A stretch of DNA of 64,000 nt, taken from the NCBI GenBank assembly GCA_014529385.2, contig CM043942.1, positions 59,923,184-59,987,183 of the forward strand, written 5' to 3'. A program made the position numbers and the translations under genes. Origin of the DNA: Adiantum capillus-veneris. Its lineage: Eukaryota > Streptophyta > Polypodiopsida > Polypodiales > Pteridaceae. Below the pieces are notes generated by a model, which was not told the DNA's origin, made no database searches, and saw nothing but the letters and a program-made list of their open reading frames with translations. How positions within the stretch are numbered: the stretch's first letter is position 1; each line of letters starts with the position of its first letter. Below are positions 1 to 12,470 of this stretch, piece after piece.

Positions 1-14
1 GGTTTTTGTCAGAG

Positions 15-15
<1 letters not shown>

Positions 16-103
<88 letters not shown>
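16..103. repeat. (TG)n(GA)n compound microsatellite
   Basis: TG repeats run from 16 to 50 and GA repeats from 51 to 103. The right LTR copy of element A has only about 21 nt of GA at the same place (29880-29900) and no TG tract, so this microsatellite has changed length since insertion. Confidence 0.95.
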
Positions 104-105
<2 letters not shown>

Positions 106-330
106 ACTATGTATATGTCTTGAGGTGAGGTGTCTTTTATGGCTAGGTCAATGGCTATATTGTGTTAGTATGTTAGTGGTTAGTGTTAGTAATCACTAGA
201 AAGTTAATGATATATTTACAATGGGTAGAATGAGGTGGATAGTTGAAGTAAGATGGTTGAATGAAGTGAGGAAATCCTTGTGATGGTGAAGCTTGAATAA
301 GTCTTGGACTTACTTGTGTAGGTTCCCAAA

Positions 331-546
331 ATGACTATCCATCCTCTTGTTTATGCCATTGCCTCCAAGGTTGATTATTGCAGTGAAAATGGCAATTCCA
401 TTGATGAGATATCTCAATTTTCAGAGGTTAAGCATGGTTTACATGCTGAATTTTATGTATATAGAGAAGGGGTAAGATGGAATTGTAGTCTGGAAGTAAT
501 AGAGAGAAGCATAGAGATGGTGTATGTACATGTAGAGCTCATATGA
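331..546 (+). other. Short conserved reading frame inside the U3 of element A, possible captured gene fragment
   Basis: A 71-codon frame antisense to element A. Codons 13-71 are also open in the other LTR copy (about 36888-37070), mostly with conservative changes, but there a roughly 14-bp insertion near codon 9 shifts the start. The middle (ENGNSIDEISQF, then an E-x-x-H-G-L stretch) resembles the linker-histone/H15 winged helix from memory. I cannot confirm this, and the region could be ordinary U3 sequence open by chance. It has no intact downstream partner. Confidence 0.25.
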
Positions 547-1699
547 GAGCTATGAAAGTAAGAGCGGAGCTTAATGGTGAAGAAGGTGAGAGATACAATG
601 AAAGGTGTAGGTTTGAGTGAGGGATTGAGAGGAATGAGTGTATGTGTGTGTGTAGAAGTGTGGAAAGAGGTGAGAGAAGACTATGGGATACTTGTGAGAA
701 AAGTGGACAGAATGGGTCCACTCAAAAAATCCTAGCTCACCGGTGGTTGCTCCAAAAATCACCAAAATGTTTGGGGTGATTATTCAGCTCTTGTTTCACA
801 TTTTTTCTTTTTCCCACCACTTCAAATTTGGAGTGGATATGGATATAAAAAATCTCACAAAAATACATGTTTTTCTCGGCAAAACAAAGTCTTCAGTGGC
901 CCCCCTTTTGTTGAATTTGCATATGGCTCCAAAGGTGAGCCACTCCTTGCATGAAAGCATGACCTAATTGATTCGTAGGGGTTTGAAAATATGCACAGTT
1001 ATGGATTATGCAAAATATAATACATAGATAAGATGGAAAAAAAATAGGCTAGTATATATAAACAATTTATGGAATCTAGAATAGTGTCAGCTATATATAA
1101 ATATGAAATGGAAAAAAGAGTTATATGAAAATATAAGGAATCAAATGAGGGGACCCTCATTTGTTTTTATTGAAGTATATTTATTTACAAGAGATAAGAA
1201 AAAAAACCTCTAGGAAATAGGAATTTAGTAAAAGGCAATGACTGATGGTTGGTGAAAGGTATTTTTGAAGTTTTCTCTTGGAGTGGATTCTCACCCAAAA
1301 ATGAGAGAAGCTTGTATCGAATAATTTTTTATAGAGTACATAGGTAAAAATATTATAGTAATGGTGAGTAAATGTACATAGCATTATATACGAAAATAAC
1401 GCACACCTAGGTAGAAATATTTAAATAATTATGAAAATTCTCTATATTTAGGCCCTATGTACAATGAAATATATATACACACAAATGGGCCATAATCTTT
1501 TTTATTTTTTTTATTTTTTTAGATCAACTAGCTCAGTGTGACTGGTTAGCTGAGGGTTTTAAGAAGATATGGGAAAAGACCCCTAACTCACATACGCCTA
1601 TGTACAATGAAAAGGTAAGAATATCCATAGTGTTTAGGTGATTTTGGTAGGGTGAGGTAACTCACTATGGCAATTACGGAGATCCAAATAACGACTATA

Positions 1700-1714
1700 A
1701 TTAGCCCTCCCCCA
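1700..1714 (-). promoter_or_regulatory. Polypurine tract of element A
   Basis: On the minus strand this reads as a G/A-rich run ending GGGAGGGCTAAT immediately before the 3' LTR. Element C has nearly the same tract (GGGAGAGGGCTAATA) before its 3' LTR. It would prime plus-strand DNA synthesis. Confidence 0.75.
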
Positions 1715-1728
1715 GGGTGATGGTATAT

Positions 1729-2998
1729 TCATGTACCATCATAGAGCATCTTTTCCAAAGAGAGTGCTTCAGAGTCCTTGACGAGATCTTCATTGTTTGG
1801 CCCCTTAGCATTTTGGCTGGCGTTACACTCATGCTTCATGGAACAATACTTACATGAGATAGTGGCCTTTTGACAGATCTTTGGTAGAAGGCAACTCAAA
1901 TAGGGCTTCAAGTGATACCCGTTTACCTTCCTGGAGTGCTCTTTACCACATTGAAGTCCATAAGCTGATAGTAACTTGAATTGAAAGTCTTATTGACTAT
2001 GTATGGCCCTTGCCATCTAGTTTCAAACTTGGCATCAAAACGATTTTCAAGTCGATTGTCATACCTTAGCACAAGATCTCCTTTCTTGATGCCTGTGTCC
2101 TTGAGTTTCTTACCAAGCTTCTTCTTCGCTTGTGTAGCTTTCCTCTTGTAGCACTCATAGGCTGCTTCTCTTTTTCACTCAAGCTCCACTAGTATAAGAA
2201 GTCTATCCATCCATACCTCTTGATCATCTCGTGCACCTCTTCCATGAATCCGTATCATTGGGATGTTGAGCTGGATAGGCTACAAAGCCTCTTGTGACCA
2301 TAGACCAAGTGAGATGGTGTGAACTCCGTGGCTTCCCTATATGTGGTTAGATATGCCCACACGGCACCATCCAAGAAGTCATCCCATAACTTTGTTTTGT
2401 TTTGAACCATCTTTCTAATGATGCCTACAATGACACCATTAGCCTTCTCCACCAAACCATTTGACTATGGATAGTAGGGTGTGCTATGATGCTGTAGAAT
2501 GTGAAGCTCTTCACAAACTTCTGTGAGTAAACCCTTCTTGAAACCTGGACCATTATCCGAAACAATCTCTAGAGGTGTGCCAAATCTACAACAAATATTA
2601 GTGTAGAAAAACCTACTCACTGTTTTTCCATTTACCCTGGCCACACTTTGAGCCTCTACCCACCTAGTCATGTAGTCTACAGCCACTAGAATGTAGAGTT
2701 TACCATTCTTTGTTCTATGCAAAGGACCCATAGCATCAATGCCCCACTTTTCAAAGGGTCCATTTGCAAGCACCATTTACCTTGGACCATGCACAAGCCT
2801 TTTATTTACATTTACCTGACAGTTGTGACAACTTTTACACCAATGTTGGACATCCACATGCAAGCTTGGCCAAAGATATCCCGCAAGAAAAATCGTATTC
2901 ACGGTTAATTCTTGGGCAAAATGACCGCCACATGTCTCTTCATGCAAACCTTTTAGAATGGCTGGAATTTCCTTGATACTTTGTACTCTTCTGCACAC
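1729..2998 (-). pseudogene. Element A integrase and pol C-terminus (decayed)
   Basis: Minus-strand fragments run in integrase order. The zinc-binding part (HEETCGGHF ... CKSCHNC) lies at about 2777-2960. The core has the first Asp in WGIDAMGP, the second in SDNGPGF and the Glu in NGLVEKANG (about 2400-2740). A tail at about 1890-2040 keeps the TRWQGPY and VNGYHLKPYL motifs typical of a gypsy pol C-terminus. The catalytic D, D and E are all readable, but several stops break the frame (one lies just before SNGLVEK). It would insert element cDNA into the chromosome. The frame continues from the RNase H at higher coordinates. Family confidence is high; function is lost. Confidence 0.85.
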
Positions 2999-3072
2999 TT
3001 GATCTTTCCTCTTTGATAGAGGGATCCTTCTAGAAAGAGATAGAAACTTTCCTTCTTCATGAGTCTCCTCTT

Positions 3073-4791
3073 CTAAGCTTTATTGAAGTCTTGTGGAAAC
3101 TTGCCTTCCAAAATGTAACCAATAATGGGAGCCAATGACTCCAACCCCTGGTATCTCGATTGCTTGACAACTGCTGCCACCATAATGACCTGCAGTTCTT
3201 TCTCAACACATGTAACTGCTTGTTGTGCAAGTAAATCGGCATATTCTTTTTGTTTCCTAGGAATATGATATAGTTGCACTTCTTCAAATTGATTTAACAA
3301 TCTACTAATGGCATGAACCTTTGTCCTGGGGTTTTCATTCTTGCATGCCCAAATGCCTAAGATTTGCTTCACAATGAGAAGTATATCCCCTTTTACCATG
3401 AGAAGTTGTATACCTTGGCTAATACACATCTTCAAACCATGAAGTAGTGTGTCATATTCTGCTTCATTGTTGCTAGTTGAACCTAGTAGATTGACCTTCT
3501 CTTTCATGACCACCTCTCCACTTGGGCTGAGCAACACTAGCCCTCCCCCTGCTTTTCCTATGACTCATTGAAAAGCTCCATCAAAGAACAAGGTAAAAGA
3601 ATTAGGAATACTTTTGGGTGGTGGCAATGGTAGGGTCTTTACTTTAGGAACCTTAATCTCCTTTTCATGCACCCTATAAGTAATAATCCCTTCCAATTGT
3701 GCACGCACACTATCTTCTACCTTGAAAGAGTATTGACATTCTTGCAACTCCATAATCCACTTTGAGATTCTAGTACTAAGATTCATTTGAGATGATACCA
3801 AAGGGAACAAATTTTTTGCAGTGAGAATTACAAAATATTTTCGTAACAAGTAGGATCTAAACTTTCTCACCGCAAACATGAGAGAAAGTATCATGAGTTC
3901 TACGTTCGTGTAGCCTCTCTACAAAGCATTCATGAACCTACTATCTAAGTAGATGGGTCACATTCTGGTACTGTGGGGATCTTGCTATAGAAAAAAAACA
4001 CCAATTGTTTCTTTCCCAACACTAGAGCTAACAAAGAATGTGTACTCCCAACAAGGAGGCATAAGTATTGGTAGCTCTGCCAGAATGACTTTGATGTTAC
4101 AAAAATATTCTTCAAGCTCATCAGACCAAACAAACTGGACTTGTTGTGTCAAATTTTACAAAGGGTGAAGTAAATCCGAGGCTAAGTGAATGAATCGTGA
4201 CATATACTTCACCTTTTGAATGAATGAGATGACCTCCTTAAGACTCTTCGGTGACGGTAACTCAATAAGAGCCTTTGACTTTGAAGGACCCACCTCAATG
4301 CCTTTGTAAGAAACTTTGTGACCAACCAATATCACTTCATCCTCACCTATGTGGCACTTCTCGGGGTTGAGTTAACCTCCCATGTCATAGAGCTTCTTCA
4401 AACCTTCTTCTACCCTTTGTATATGTAATGATTTTGAACTATAAATGCAGAAATCATCAATGAACACCCTAATTGACTTCCCAAAGAATGCTTGAAACAC
4501 CATGTTCATGAAACATTGGAAAGTTGCAGGAGCATTTGTCAGGCCACATGGCATGACTCTAAAAGCATAATAACCCCAAGGAGTGATGAAGGTTGTGTTC
4601 AATTGGTCCTCCAATGCAATACCTATTTGAAAGTAACCTGAGTAGCCATCACACACAGTGTACTTCTCATGACCAGCTACCTCATTCAATATCTCATCCT
4701 AAAATGGGAGGGGAAATTGATCTCTTTTTGATGCCTCATTGAGCGGACGATAATCCACACACACCCTCCACCTGCCGTTCTTCTTGGGAGT
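3073..4791 (-). pseudogene. Element A reverse transcriptase (C-terminal part), RNase H and second RNase H (decayed)
   Basis: From high to low coordinate, the minus strand encodes the RT palm (WRVCVDYRPLN, TPWGYYAFRVMPCGLTNAPATF, and the active site VFIDDFCIYSS near 4440-4480), then the connection and RNase H (AVRKFRSYLL near 3860), then a second RNase H (FFDGA near 3570 and TSNNEAEYDTLLHGL near 3430-3475). This dual RNase H arrangement marks Tat-type plant gypsy elements. Stops interrupt it, including a TAA before LNPEKC near 4375 at the very codon where element C has TAG. The N-terminal part of RT is cut off at 4791/26121 by insertion of element B. Confidence 0.9.
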
Positions 4792-4796
4792 GACAA

Positions 4797-5580
4797 TGTT
4801 GGTGGTCATAGCATAGCGCACAACCCACCGACATAATGTCAATCCGGTGGATCGGAACCCGGCTAGTGCATGGAGGCATGGATGCACCTAATGTGATGGA
4901 ATGAGGACTCTAGGAAGAGGGGTGAATCAAGAGAGGAGAGGAGGGAAAGCCAATGAAGCAAGATCTATGCACACACACTCTCAATCTACTATCTAGTCCT
5001 GCAGACAATGGTGTATCCCTTTGCTCTAATCTCAACCACACACACTCTAATCACACATTAAGCATACACAAAGAAGCCTAATGAGAGAAATGTATGCAGC
5101 CCACGTACACACACACACTCTAATCTAGCACACATGTGAAGCAAGAATGCTCAAACAAGAGGGAAAACTTGAGAGAGAAGAGAAGATTAACACTAATCAT
5201 ACACCATTATCACACATAAGCTTGAAAGACAAGAGAAAGTAGAGAGAACTTAGCTTCCATTAATCACAATGACTACTACATATGATATGCAAGATCCAAG
5301 ATCCATAGATATTCCTCTTCTTCATCTCCACACTCCCTCCCACTCTTCTCTCTAAGAATACCCTTTCACATATTGTGAATTGACTTATATACAAGGGCTT
5401 TTAAAAATGGGCGGCTTGCCAAAAATGTATAACATGCTGCAGATATCTAGGCTCATCTAATCATCAATGTACAACTTGGAACCCACTTTGGAGCCCGTAA
5501 ATACAAAATATATATGCATACACATATGTGTACACACCAATGGAAGCATAATGCATGTCGTTGACGCTCGCCCATCAACA
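4797..5580 (-). repeat. 3' LTR of element B
   Basis: A 784-bp copy starting TGTTGGTGG and ending CCCATCAACA on the plus strand, matching 25325-26115. It contains a TATA box (5384-5391). It is preceded by the target-site copy gacaa and followed by the polypurine tract. Confidence 0.92.
5384..5391 (-). promoter_or_regulatory. Putative TATA box of element B 3' LTR
   Basis: The minus strand reads TTGTATATAAGTC; the same motif occurs in the 5' LTR at 25918-25925. It is placed as expected for an LTR promoter. Confidence 0.5.
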
Positions 5581-5592
5581 CTCTCCCCTTCC
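5581..5592 (-). promoter_or_regulatory. Polypurine tract of element B
   Basis: The minus strand reads GGAAGGGGAGAG directly before the LTR start TGTTGATGGG. This fixes the element's orientation and the LTR edge. Confidence 0.8.
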
Positions 5593-6851
5593 GAAGCTTT
5601 GTTGTCCCTCACAAAGCCATGTCGTGGTAGATACTCAAGAAAGAACGTGCCTGCAAAAAGAAAAAGGTGGATGAGGTAGCAAGCTCAAATATATGGTGAT
5701 AAGGCATAAAGAAAAGGCAAAGCACATGTAGTAATGAGTAAACGCAAAGAATTATGAAATGTTACACTGCCATTAAGGAAAAATAAATTGCACTTGCTGA
5801 AATTAATTAATCAAGAGTTTTGGGCTTATGAATGAGTCTATCAATTAGTTAGCTACGACTAAGGGTTAAAACATTTACTCTAGTACTAGCTAAGTTAGTA
5901 AATTTATCCCAATGCAAGATTCCCTAATTATGTCTATCATAGATTAGCTAACTAACTCTCACAACTCGAAACAAAAGCTTGATTTTGTTTTTAACTTGAA
6001 GCTCAATAGAAGACTTTCTCATTTCATTTTTCTTGCTTGTCATTTGTTATTTTTCACATTTTGCAAAATCATTTGATGTGTGTGCTTATTTGTATACTCG
6101 GGGCTTTTTGCTTCTCAAAGAAAAGCACCCACACTAGGAACCTCTAGGGCTCTAGTACCATAGGCAATACATGTGCGTGAAGTACCAAATCAAGCCAGGA
6201 TTTCTCTTCCAGCTTAAGCTTTTACACTTGTGGCTTTTTTGTTTTTCTTCCATTTCCTTTGTATTTTCACTAGTTTTCTTTGTTGTTTGGGTGAGAAAGA
6301 CTCTCTATACTTAAAAAATTCCTAAGGTTTCAAACACTCAAATAATTTTACCAACTAGGACTAGTAGTCAAGTAAATGACTTAACTTAAAGTCACTGCCT
6401 CCTAACCTCAAGGCTCATCAATAAAACTAAACTCTAAGTCAATTAACTAAAGAAAGGACAAGTTTATACATCTTTAATGGCAAATAACAAAACATAATTG
6501 AATGCACTTAATCAAACCAAGAATAAGCCACAATCAACAAATATAAATGTACAAAATCGTATAGCATAGGAAGGAGTACACATGTGTATGGGCTCGATGA
6601 AGAGGTCGATGTCATGGAAGATCCTCGTGTCTGGAGAAGCAAGATAAAATAACAAAAGTAACAGAATAATAAAATAAAACATCTAAGCTAGGGTCTAAAA
6701 CCTGGATATCCAGAAGGAAAAAACCCAAAAGGGAAAAAAGTGTCTCTGGTATATGCACATAAATCTAGTGCACATATCAATGTGTACAAATCAAAAATCT
6801 CGTGCAACTAGGATTCAAGAGAGATCTCTCACCATGAAGCATGATCTGAAA
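5593..6851. other. Element B 3' non-coding region
   Basis: AT-rich sequence between the stop of the element B protein and its polypurine tract. I see no conserved gene, tandem repeat or second element here; it looks like the long 3' untranslated region of B. Confidence 0.5.
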
Positions 6852-9762
6852 TCACTTAGCTCGATCTCTAATAGTCAAGGGCTGGCTAACACCTAGCTCC
6901 ATATGTAAAGTCTGCTCAATAGTACAAGGAATTGGCGTAGAGGGGGCATCAGCCTCTACTCAAATAGTCTGTGGAAGGCTCTTCGATAGCCTAATCTGCA
7001 ATGCTTGCGCTCTTTTAGGGATGTCAGTCTGAGCTCTCCTAGCGTGTCTATGTGTGCATCTAGCTCTAGGACATACGATCTGCTGTGAAGGTACCGACCT
7101 CTCTAGGGGTAGTCTCATCTCTCGACATCTGGCTCATGGAGGTCTCGCTCTAGGGTATGATCTTGTATGCGCTAGGTGTGCTACCGCTCGTGGCCTACGT
7201 ACCCAAACATGTCTTTGTCCCTCAAAGTAGTCATGTACCTCAAGTGACCGTCTAGATGTGAGCCAACCATGTGAAAGTCCATCGTCGGTCATATGGCTCT
7301 TTAGAAATATGATCGTGTCATCACAAGATAAAAATCTAGCATGTAACTCATCACGGGGAACAAATACCGATTGGGTTGTCCTGGAAGCTCTACGTGGAAA
7401 GCTACGTGTCTAATCTATCATGTGTTGCTCCTCAGTGGCACTCATCATCGCAGAGCCTCTGCCTCGAGAAGGCTCTACACATGGTTGAGATGCCTGTGCA
7501 CGTGGTCTCCAAACAAGTCTAGCAGGTTGTATCGTATCCCTACATATGGTGTCAGTAGAGCTCACTCTAGTCCGTGTACGTCCATGTATGTGTGGTGTAA
7601 CCTATATCTCTATGGTGTCAGTAATGTGGTCTCTAGGAACGTGATCTAGAAAAGTATGGCTCGTGACTGGTCTATGCTCAATCGGGTGATCTGATCGTGA
7701 ATCAGCACTAGTAGATGGCACTAGGGAAACATCTATATGTGGTGGCTGCTCTCTCTGTGACTCAATGGCTATGACACCGCTATGCAAGCTAAAAGAGTGG
7801 GATAGCGATGATGTCAGCTCTGCATCTTCTCTCATAGGGGGATCTAATCTCGTAGATGGATCTAGCTCGACAGCTATCTCTAAGGGCCTCTGTGAGGTCG
7901 GCAAATCTAAACAAGGATGCTCAAGGGCAGCTAGAATCTGTGCAGTGGTCTCATCTATAACAAATCCATCGGATTCACTCACTCTATGACTCTGTGAGAT
8001 CTCTTGCTGTGTGCTGGAAGTCTCATGGATAAGTTGTGTAGGTGGTGTAGGCTCCCTAATAATACTCTGACTGGGCTCTAGTCTCAAGGGCTCTACCTAT
8101 GGCAGGCTAGGTGCTGGAGCTATCTCTTGTGGAACACTATCATCCTAATCTGGCATCTCCCAAGGTGGTAGAATACGACGTGACAAAAGAAGCCTAGGAG
8201 GTGATCTCTCTAGTGGTGTCTCTTGAGGACTCGGAGCTCTCGGTAGCTGTGGAGCTAGCATGGTCGTCGTGGGTAAACATAAATCATCATATTGAAGTCG
8301 AGGGTAGTAGGGTAGACCTATAGTCAAAACATATATTGCATGATCGACATCCCTATAAACTCGCTCACATGGATCTCCTATCAAATATGCAAGAAGGTGG
8401 GCTGAAGGATCTCTGGATCCACCACTCGTCAGGCGTCAGTACCTACGACCAAGCTCATCTAGATAGGTCACGGTCCTCTTTGAATCTCCACTAGCCTAGC
8501 ATGTGTGTGTGTGTCTAGGCTGTCATCTCGGTGTGCTCGCTCAATGTCATCAAAATCAAGGGTCTCAATGAAGAGATACTGCTCTCTGAGCTCATTAATA
8601 AAAACTGCACTATCGGCCTGTGGGTAGGTTCTCACAATCTTCCTAGGTGTAGACATCATGTGCTGCGGAGTGGCTAGCCTCACAAAGAAGCGATCATAAG
8701 TGTCAACATATTATGAAACCCCTCGTGGAGATCGGCCTACTATATGCAAGATCTGACTGTCTATATGTCTCATGCTATCCCTAGTCTCTCTAGTCTCAGA
8801 CAACGTCTGAAGGGTGGGGGTCAGTGGTCTAGGGGCACTCATATCTACAATGGGTGATCTATCGGGCCCTACCTCTTGTGCTCTCAACTAGGGTGATGTG
8901 GTCGTCATAGATTCTGTCGTATGCTCTCTAATCTGTGTCATCAAAGGCTGGCATGGGTCTCTAGATGTTGCAAGGTGTCGAGGCTGAGACTCTCTAAAGT
9001 ACGTGTCTCGAAGGCTTTGGGTCTCTATCTGTGGCTCATTCTGAGTCGTATGCAAAGTGCTAGCAATCGCCATGTACATTGCTCTAGACTTGTGATAGCT
9101 CGAAACACTTGGCGGCAAATCAAGTCTAGGTGAAGAGAATCCTGGCGATGGTTTCCTGAGGATGTGGGTGGTGGCACTGTGTCTAAAGGAGGTGAGGCAC
9201 TCCTACTCGAAGTAGGGTGCTGGGTCGGTAGAGGATCGTACAACAATCCACAAGTTAAAAAGTAAATCTCAATGCTTGTGATGCTCATGTAGGATCTGTC
9301 TTTAGGCTCGCCAACTAGTGTCACAACATCTGTGGATAGGCGTCTACTAGAAGTGCGACACTCTAATCGATATATACGCTGAGCACTATCTATATAGATC
9401 ACTCGAGGACCTCTCTGCTATAATGTAACCTGCACAGGATGTTCGAAGGCCTCAAGGCAATTATCTGGTACTAGCTCTATCTCCCCTAGCCTAATCAAAT
9501 GGTCGACCACATACGTGGCACGATAGTCATCTCTGAATGTGCCATCCCGCGTATCGTCGGGAAGGACTCCCACCACCTGGAGGGTCTGTGTGGGGCCAAA
9601 GGAGGCACGGCACTGGAAAAAGAAATGTCCATATGTGTTCGTGTGAAAGGGCCAACCTCTGTGCTCACCTACACGTGTGAGCAATGTGTACTCAAAGCAC
9701 GAAGTGGTCATGGCCATCATATGTGTGCTCTCGGTGTGTGATAGGCCTCTAAACCTCGTCAA
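6852..9762 (-). pseudogene. Unrecognised long protein of element B (decayed)
   Basis: The minus strand keeps a coding-like frame of about 950 codons in three shifted segments (frame changes near 9030-9120 and 8400-8470) with scattered stops. The N-terminus begins MTRFRGLSHTE and continues through a compact region (GHFFFQCRASFGPTQT ... DYRATYVVDHLIRLGEIELVP). A Pro/Ser/Thr-rich linker follows, then a second compact block (FVRLATPQHMMSTPRK ... LREQYLFIETLDFDDIERAH near 8480-8690). A long disordered Ser/Thr/Glu/Asp-rich stretch (7600-8090) comes next, and an Arg-rich C-terminal block (VFVPRDELHARFLSC ... HDYFEGQRHVWVRRP near 7180-7370). I recognise no family and see no zinc knuckle, protease, RT or integrase. 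It occupies the whole coding space of a pol-less LTR element, so it may be a gag-like or captured host protein. Confidence 0.55.
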
Positions 9763-9883
9763 CTCATCGAATGTAGACTAAAATCAAAATCTCCACTATA
9801 TCGAGGTTTATGCATACAATCGGACTCAAATCTGGCAAAACCTAACTCTCGGACGTATCTACTCTAAATGTGTCTAATCATGT

Positions 9884-11859
9884 TGAGTAGCGTTAAATGG
9901 TAACTTTGCATTTGAACTACATTTCTACTCAAATGTATATATTTTTTATCAAATTTTTAACCTAGTGTTCATTCTCTCTTTCCGTAATAGCCTTTTTCCA
10001 TACAAACACCTTACCCTTCTTAGATCTTTATGCATTTACATCATATTTCTCTCTTCATGCTAAATGTAAATAGTAAACTTAATTCTACTCTCCTAGTTTT
10101 TTTACTACATATTCTTTTAACTAATTACCTTTACTAATCTAAATATCTATCTACATCCCATAATTTATAAATAAATAATTTATGGGCACTTATCTTACCC
10201 ATCTTCTCTCAAGGGTAGGGTTAACCTTATAGGCCTTCCCTTCCCCACCACTCTTGGATCATTTACTTGTGTTGGTCAACAAATCTTAAATATAATGTAT
10301 ATCCCCAATAAATCAAACTTTATTGGAGCCTACCTCATTTGTTTAAGGTGGATTCTCTTTTGAAAAATGCATGCTACACCTTGGATGCATGCTAAAGGGC
10401 CCCCTACAAGGAGACTTGGTTCAAAAGGTGTTTTGGATGCATCTTGAACGCATTAGCTCGTGGGTATGCTTTAGGAACACTACCAAATCAGCTTAAACAC
10501 TTTGAGAAGGTCAACTTTGCCTTTTACAGCACCCAATTCTGAGTTACAGGCTAAAAGTTATGGTGAAAACAAGGTGCTGCGGACACTGTTACTGCAGGTC
10601 AAAGTTACAATCAGGTAAACCACAAAGAAGAAAAGTTTTGTTGACTTCTCCAACATTCTAATACCAATGGGGAGTTAAAAACCACTTGCATGTGGAGGGG
10701 TCGGCTCAAGATGCTTCCAGAGACACAACAAATAGGATGGGGACACTCTGCAGGAGCCACTAGAGGGACATCATGGTGGGACCCACATACATTATCAACC
10801 CTTATGGAGCCTCCACGATTTAAAAGGCTATTTTTAATGAAAAAATAACTCCCTTATTTGCATAATTGAAGGAATCGTCAAAAGGGAACCTAACTATGGT
10901 TAATTACCTACCCTAGTCAAGTTTAACCTAACCCAAGGTCTTGTACAGCTATAAAAAGGCCCTTTGGCAAGCACAAAAATACACACACCTACTCCATTGC
11001 TGAAAATAAGCTCCTCTAAGGTTAGGTAAGCCCTAATCTCTCTCTCCTCTTGTCTCCCTATCCATTTTCTAAGCTCGCTTTCATAAGCGGCACCATAGAG
11101 AGAGCATCAATATGCTATTGCTACCATTCTCTTGCAAACATTTCTCTTACCATAATCATCCCTAAATAAGGATTGTAGATTCTATATGAGAGCAAGGATA
11201 TCAAGTTCAATGATCTATCTCATGGTTTGATCAACAAATTGTTGCAATTGGGGTGTCATTGTCACACTTTTGCTCTAAACGCATGTAAAATTGGTAAGCA
11301 TATCTTGGCAGCTTCTCATATTTTGTGCTCATTGGGTTGCTTGTTTGTTGAGAAAGTTTTTTGTGCACCATGGAGTCTATTTGCTTGCCTTCTCTCCTTA
11401 TGTTGTGTGTAAGTAAGTCTTAGGGCTGCATAGATGGAGAAGAGCTCTCTATGCATGCCGCCTTATGTGTGTAAGTAGTCTCTTCTTTTGGGAAAGGAAA
11501 GGAGTTGTCAAGTATTTTTGCATTATGGTGTTTTGAGTTTTGAGGTTTTGTGCTTGCTTTTCTTAGAAGTATATGAGCACTAATATGGTGAAGGTCAATC
11601 TTTGCATGTGAGTTTGTGCAGTGTTCAAAGGGATTGCTTAAGGAGTGTGTGTTGAATGGTTGAAGGGCATTTTGTGTTGAAGCACATAAGGAAGGTGTGT
11701 GTGTGTGTGTGTGTGTGTGTTGTATATGGTTTGTTTTGGTTTCCTTCTTTCTCCATAAAAGAGGGTGGTGCCCCTAAGAAATATGCGTATGTAGGGTCTC
11801 ACGGAGTGGTTTTCTGGTGGGAGCCTTGAGTTGAGCCCCATCTCAAAAAATCCGCTATA
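9884..11859 (+). repeat. 5' LTR of element C
   Basis: Starts TGAGTAGCG and matches 21751-23753 almost base for base. The two copies diverge just after tccgct (11856/23749); the 3' copy ends CTCTCA, the 5' copy CTATA. It includes the promoter at 10950 and a short GT microsatellite (about 11695-11720). Confidence 0.92.
10950..10957 (+). promoter_or_regulatory. TATA box of element C 5' LTR
   Basis: CTATAAAAAGGCCC, identical in the 3' LTR (22831) and present in element A's LTR in its own orientation (29776-29783). Conservation across two elements supports it as the LTR core promoter. Confidence 0.65.
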
Positions 11860-11866
11860 ATAAAAG

Positions 11867-11882
11867 TGGTGCCCCCACTGAG
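11867..11882 (+). promoter_or_regulatory. Primer-binding site of element C
   Basis: TGGTGCCCCCACTGAG lies 7 nt after the 5' LTR edge; the TGG start pairs with a tRNA 3' CCA end. Element A has TGGTGCCCC at the equivalent distance. I cannot name the tRNA. Confidence 0.6.
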
Positions 11883-12470
11883 AAACTTTCCTAATTGCCT
11901 TCTATTCTCCTCATGAACAATAGAGTTGCACCATATGCTTTTCATTTTTCACAACGCATCAGAATTAACATTTGTGTAGATCGCAATTTTTTTTACCAAC
12001 AACTCATTGTTTTTATGAGCAGAAAGACTTGGTGAAATCTTGGCATCTCCAAAATCCCATCATTCTTCCATTCATTAATTATGATGATTCATTTGATGTC
12101 CATGTTTTTATTTTGTTTTGAGGCAGGGACAAGAGGCGCTTAGATAGCGATCCACTCAAAGGAAACTTTCTTCAAGAGAAAGAAAAAGGAGAACACATTG
12201 TCACATGAACCAACCTGGAGCTGCTTCTCCTTTTACACCCATAGCTCATCAATCTGTGCACATCATAATTGCTACAAAATTTAGATTTCAAGCAACCATT
12301 AGGAGAATTTTTGGACCCACTCGCCTTAATGAAATTAATGCCTCAATCAATCCTCTTATTTTGCCTATGATAAATTATGAAGTAACACTTGATGTATATA
12401 TTTTCATTTTGATGTGATCACTCATCGTAGTCAAAACTTTGTGGTACACAAGCCTCCTTGTATTGTAAAA
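11883..12470 (+). other. Element C leader
   Basis: Untranslated leader before gag. An ATG at 12205 opens 70 codons in another frame (MNQPGAASPF...), which could be the original gag start before a frameshift. Nothing else is recognisable. Confidence 0.4.

Larger units (their letters stand above)
1..1699 (-). repeat. 3' LTR of element A (partial)
   Basis: Positions 104-1699 repeat as 29901-29936 plus 36639-38236, with small indels and substitutions. The inner edge abuts a polypurine tract, which identifies it as the 3' LTR of a minus-strand element. Here the LTR edge reads TATAGTC (element strand), whereas the other copy has the canonical TGATAGC. Its outer, U5-side end should lie roughly 700-750 bp left of the window, judging from the right-hand copy. 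No independent gene is seen apart from the fragment at 331-546. Confidence 0.85.

Noticed and set aside
743-967. Possible gene in the LTR of element A
   Set aside because: The matching stretch in the other LTR (37271-37480) shows no conserved protein pattern; most likely chance.
12205-12414. Independent small gene in the element C leader
   Set aside because: It lies between the primer site and gag of element C and is at most a frameshifted gag N-terminus.
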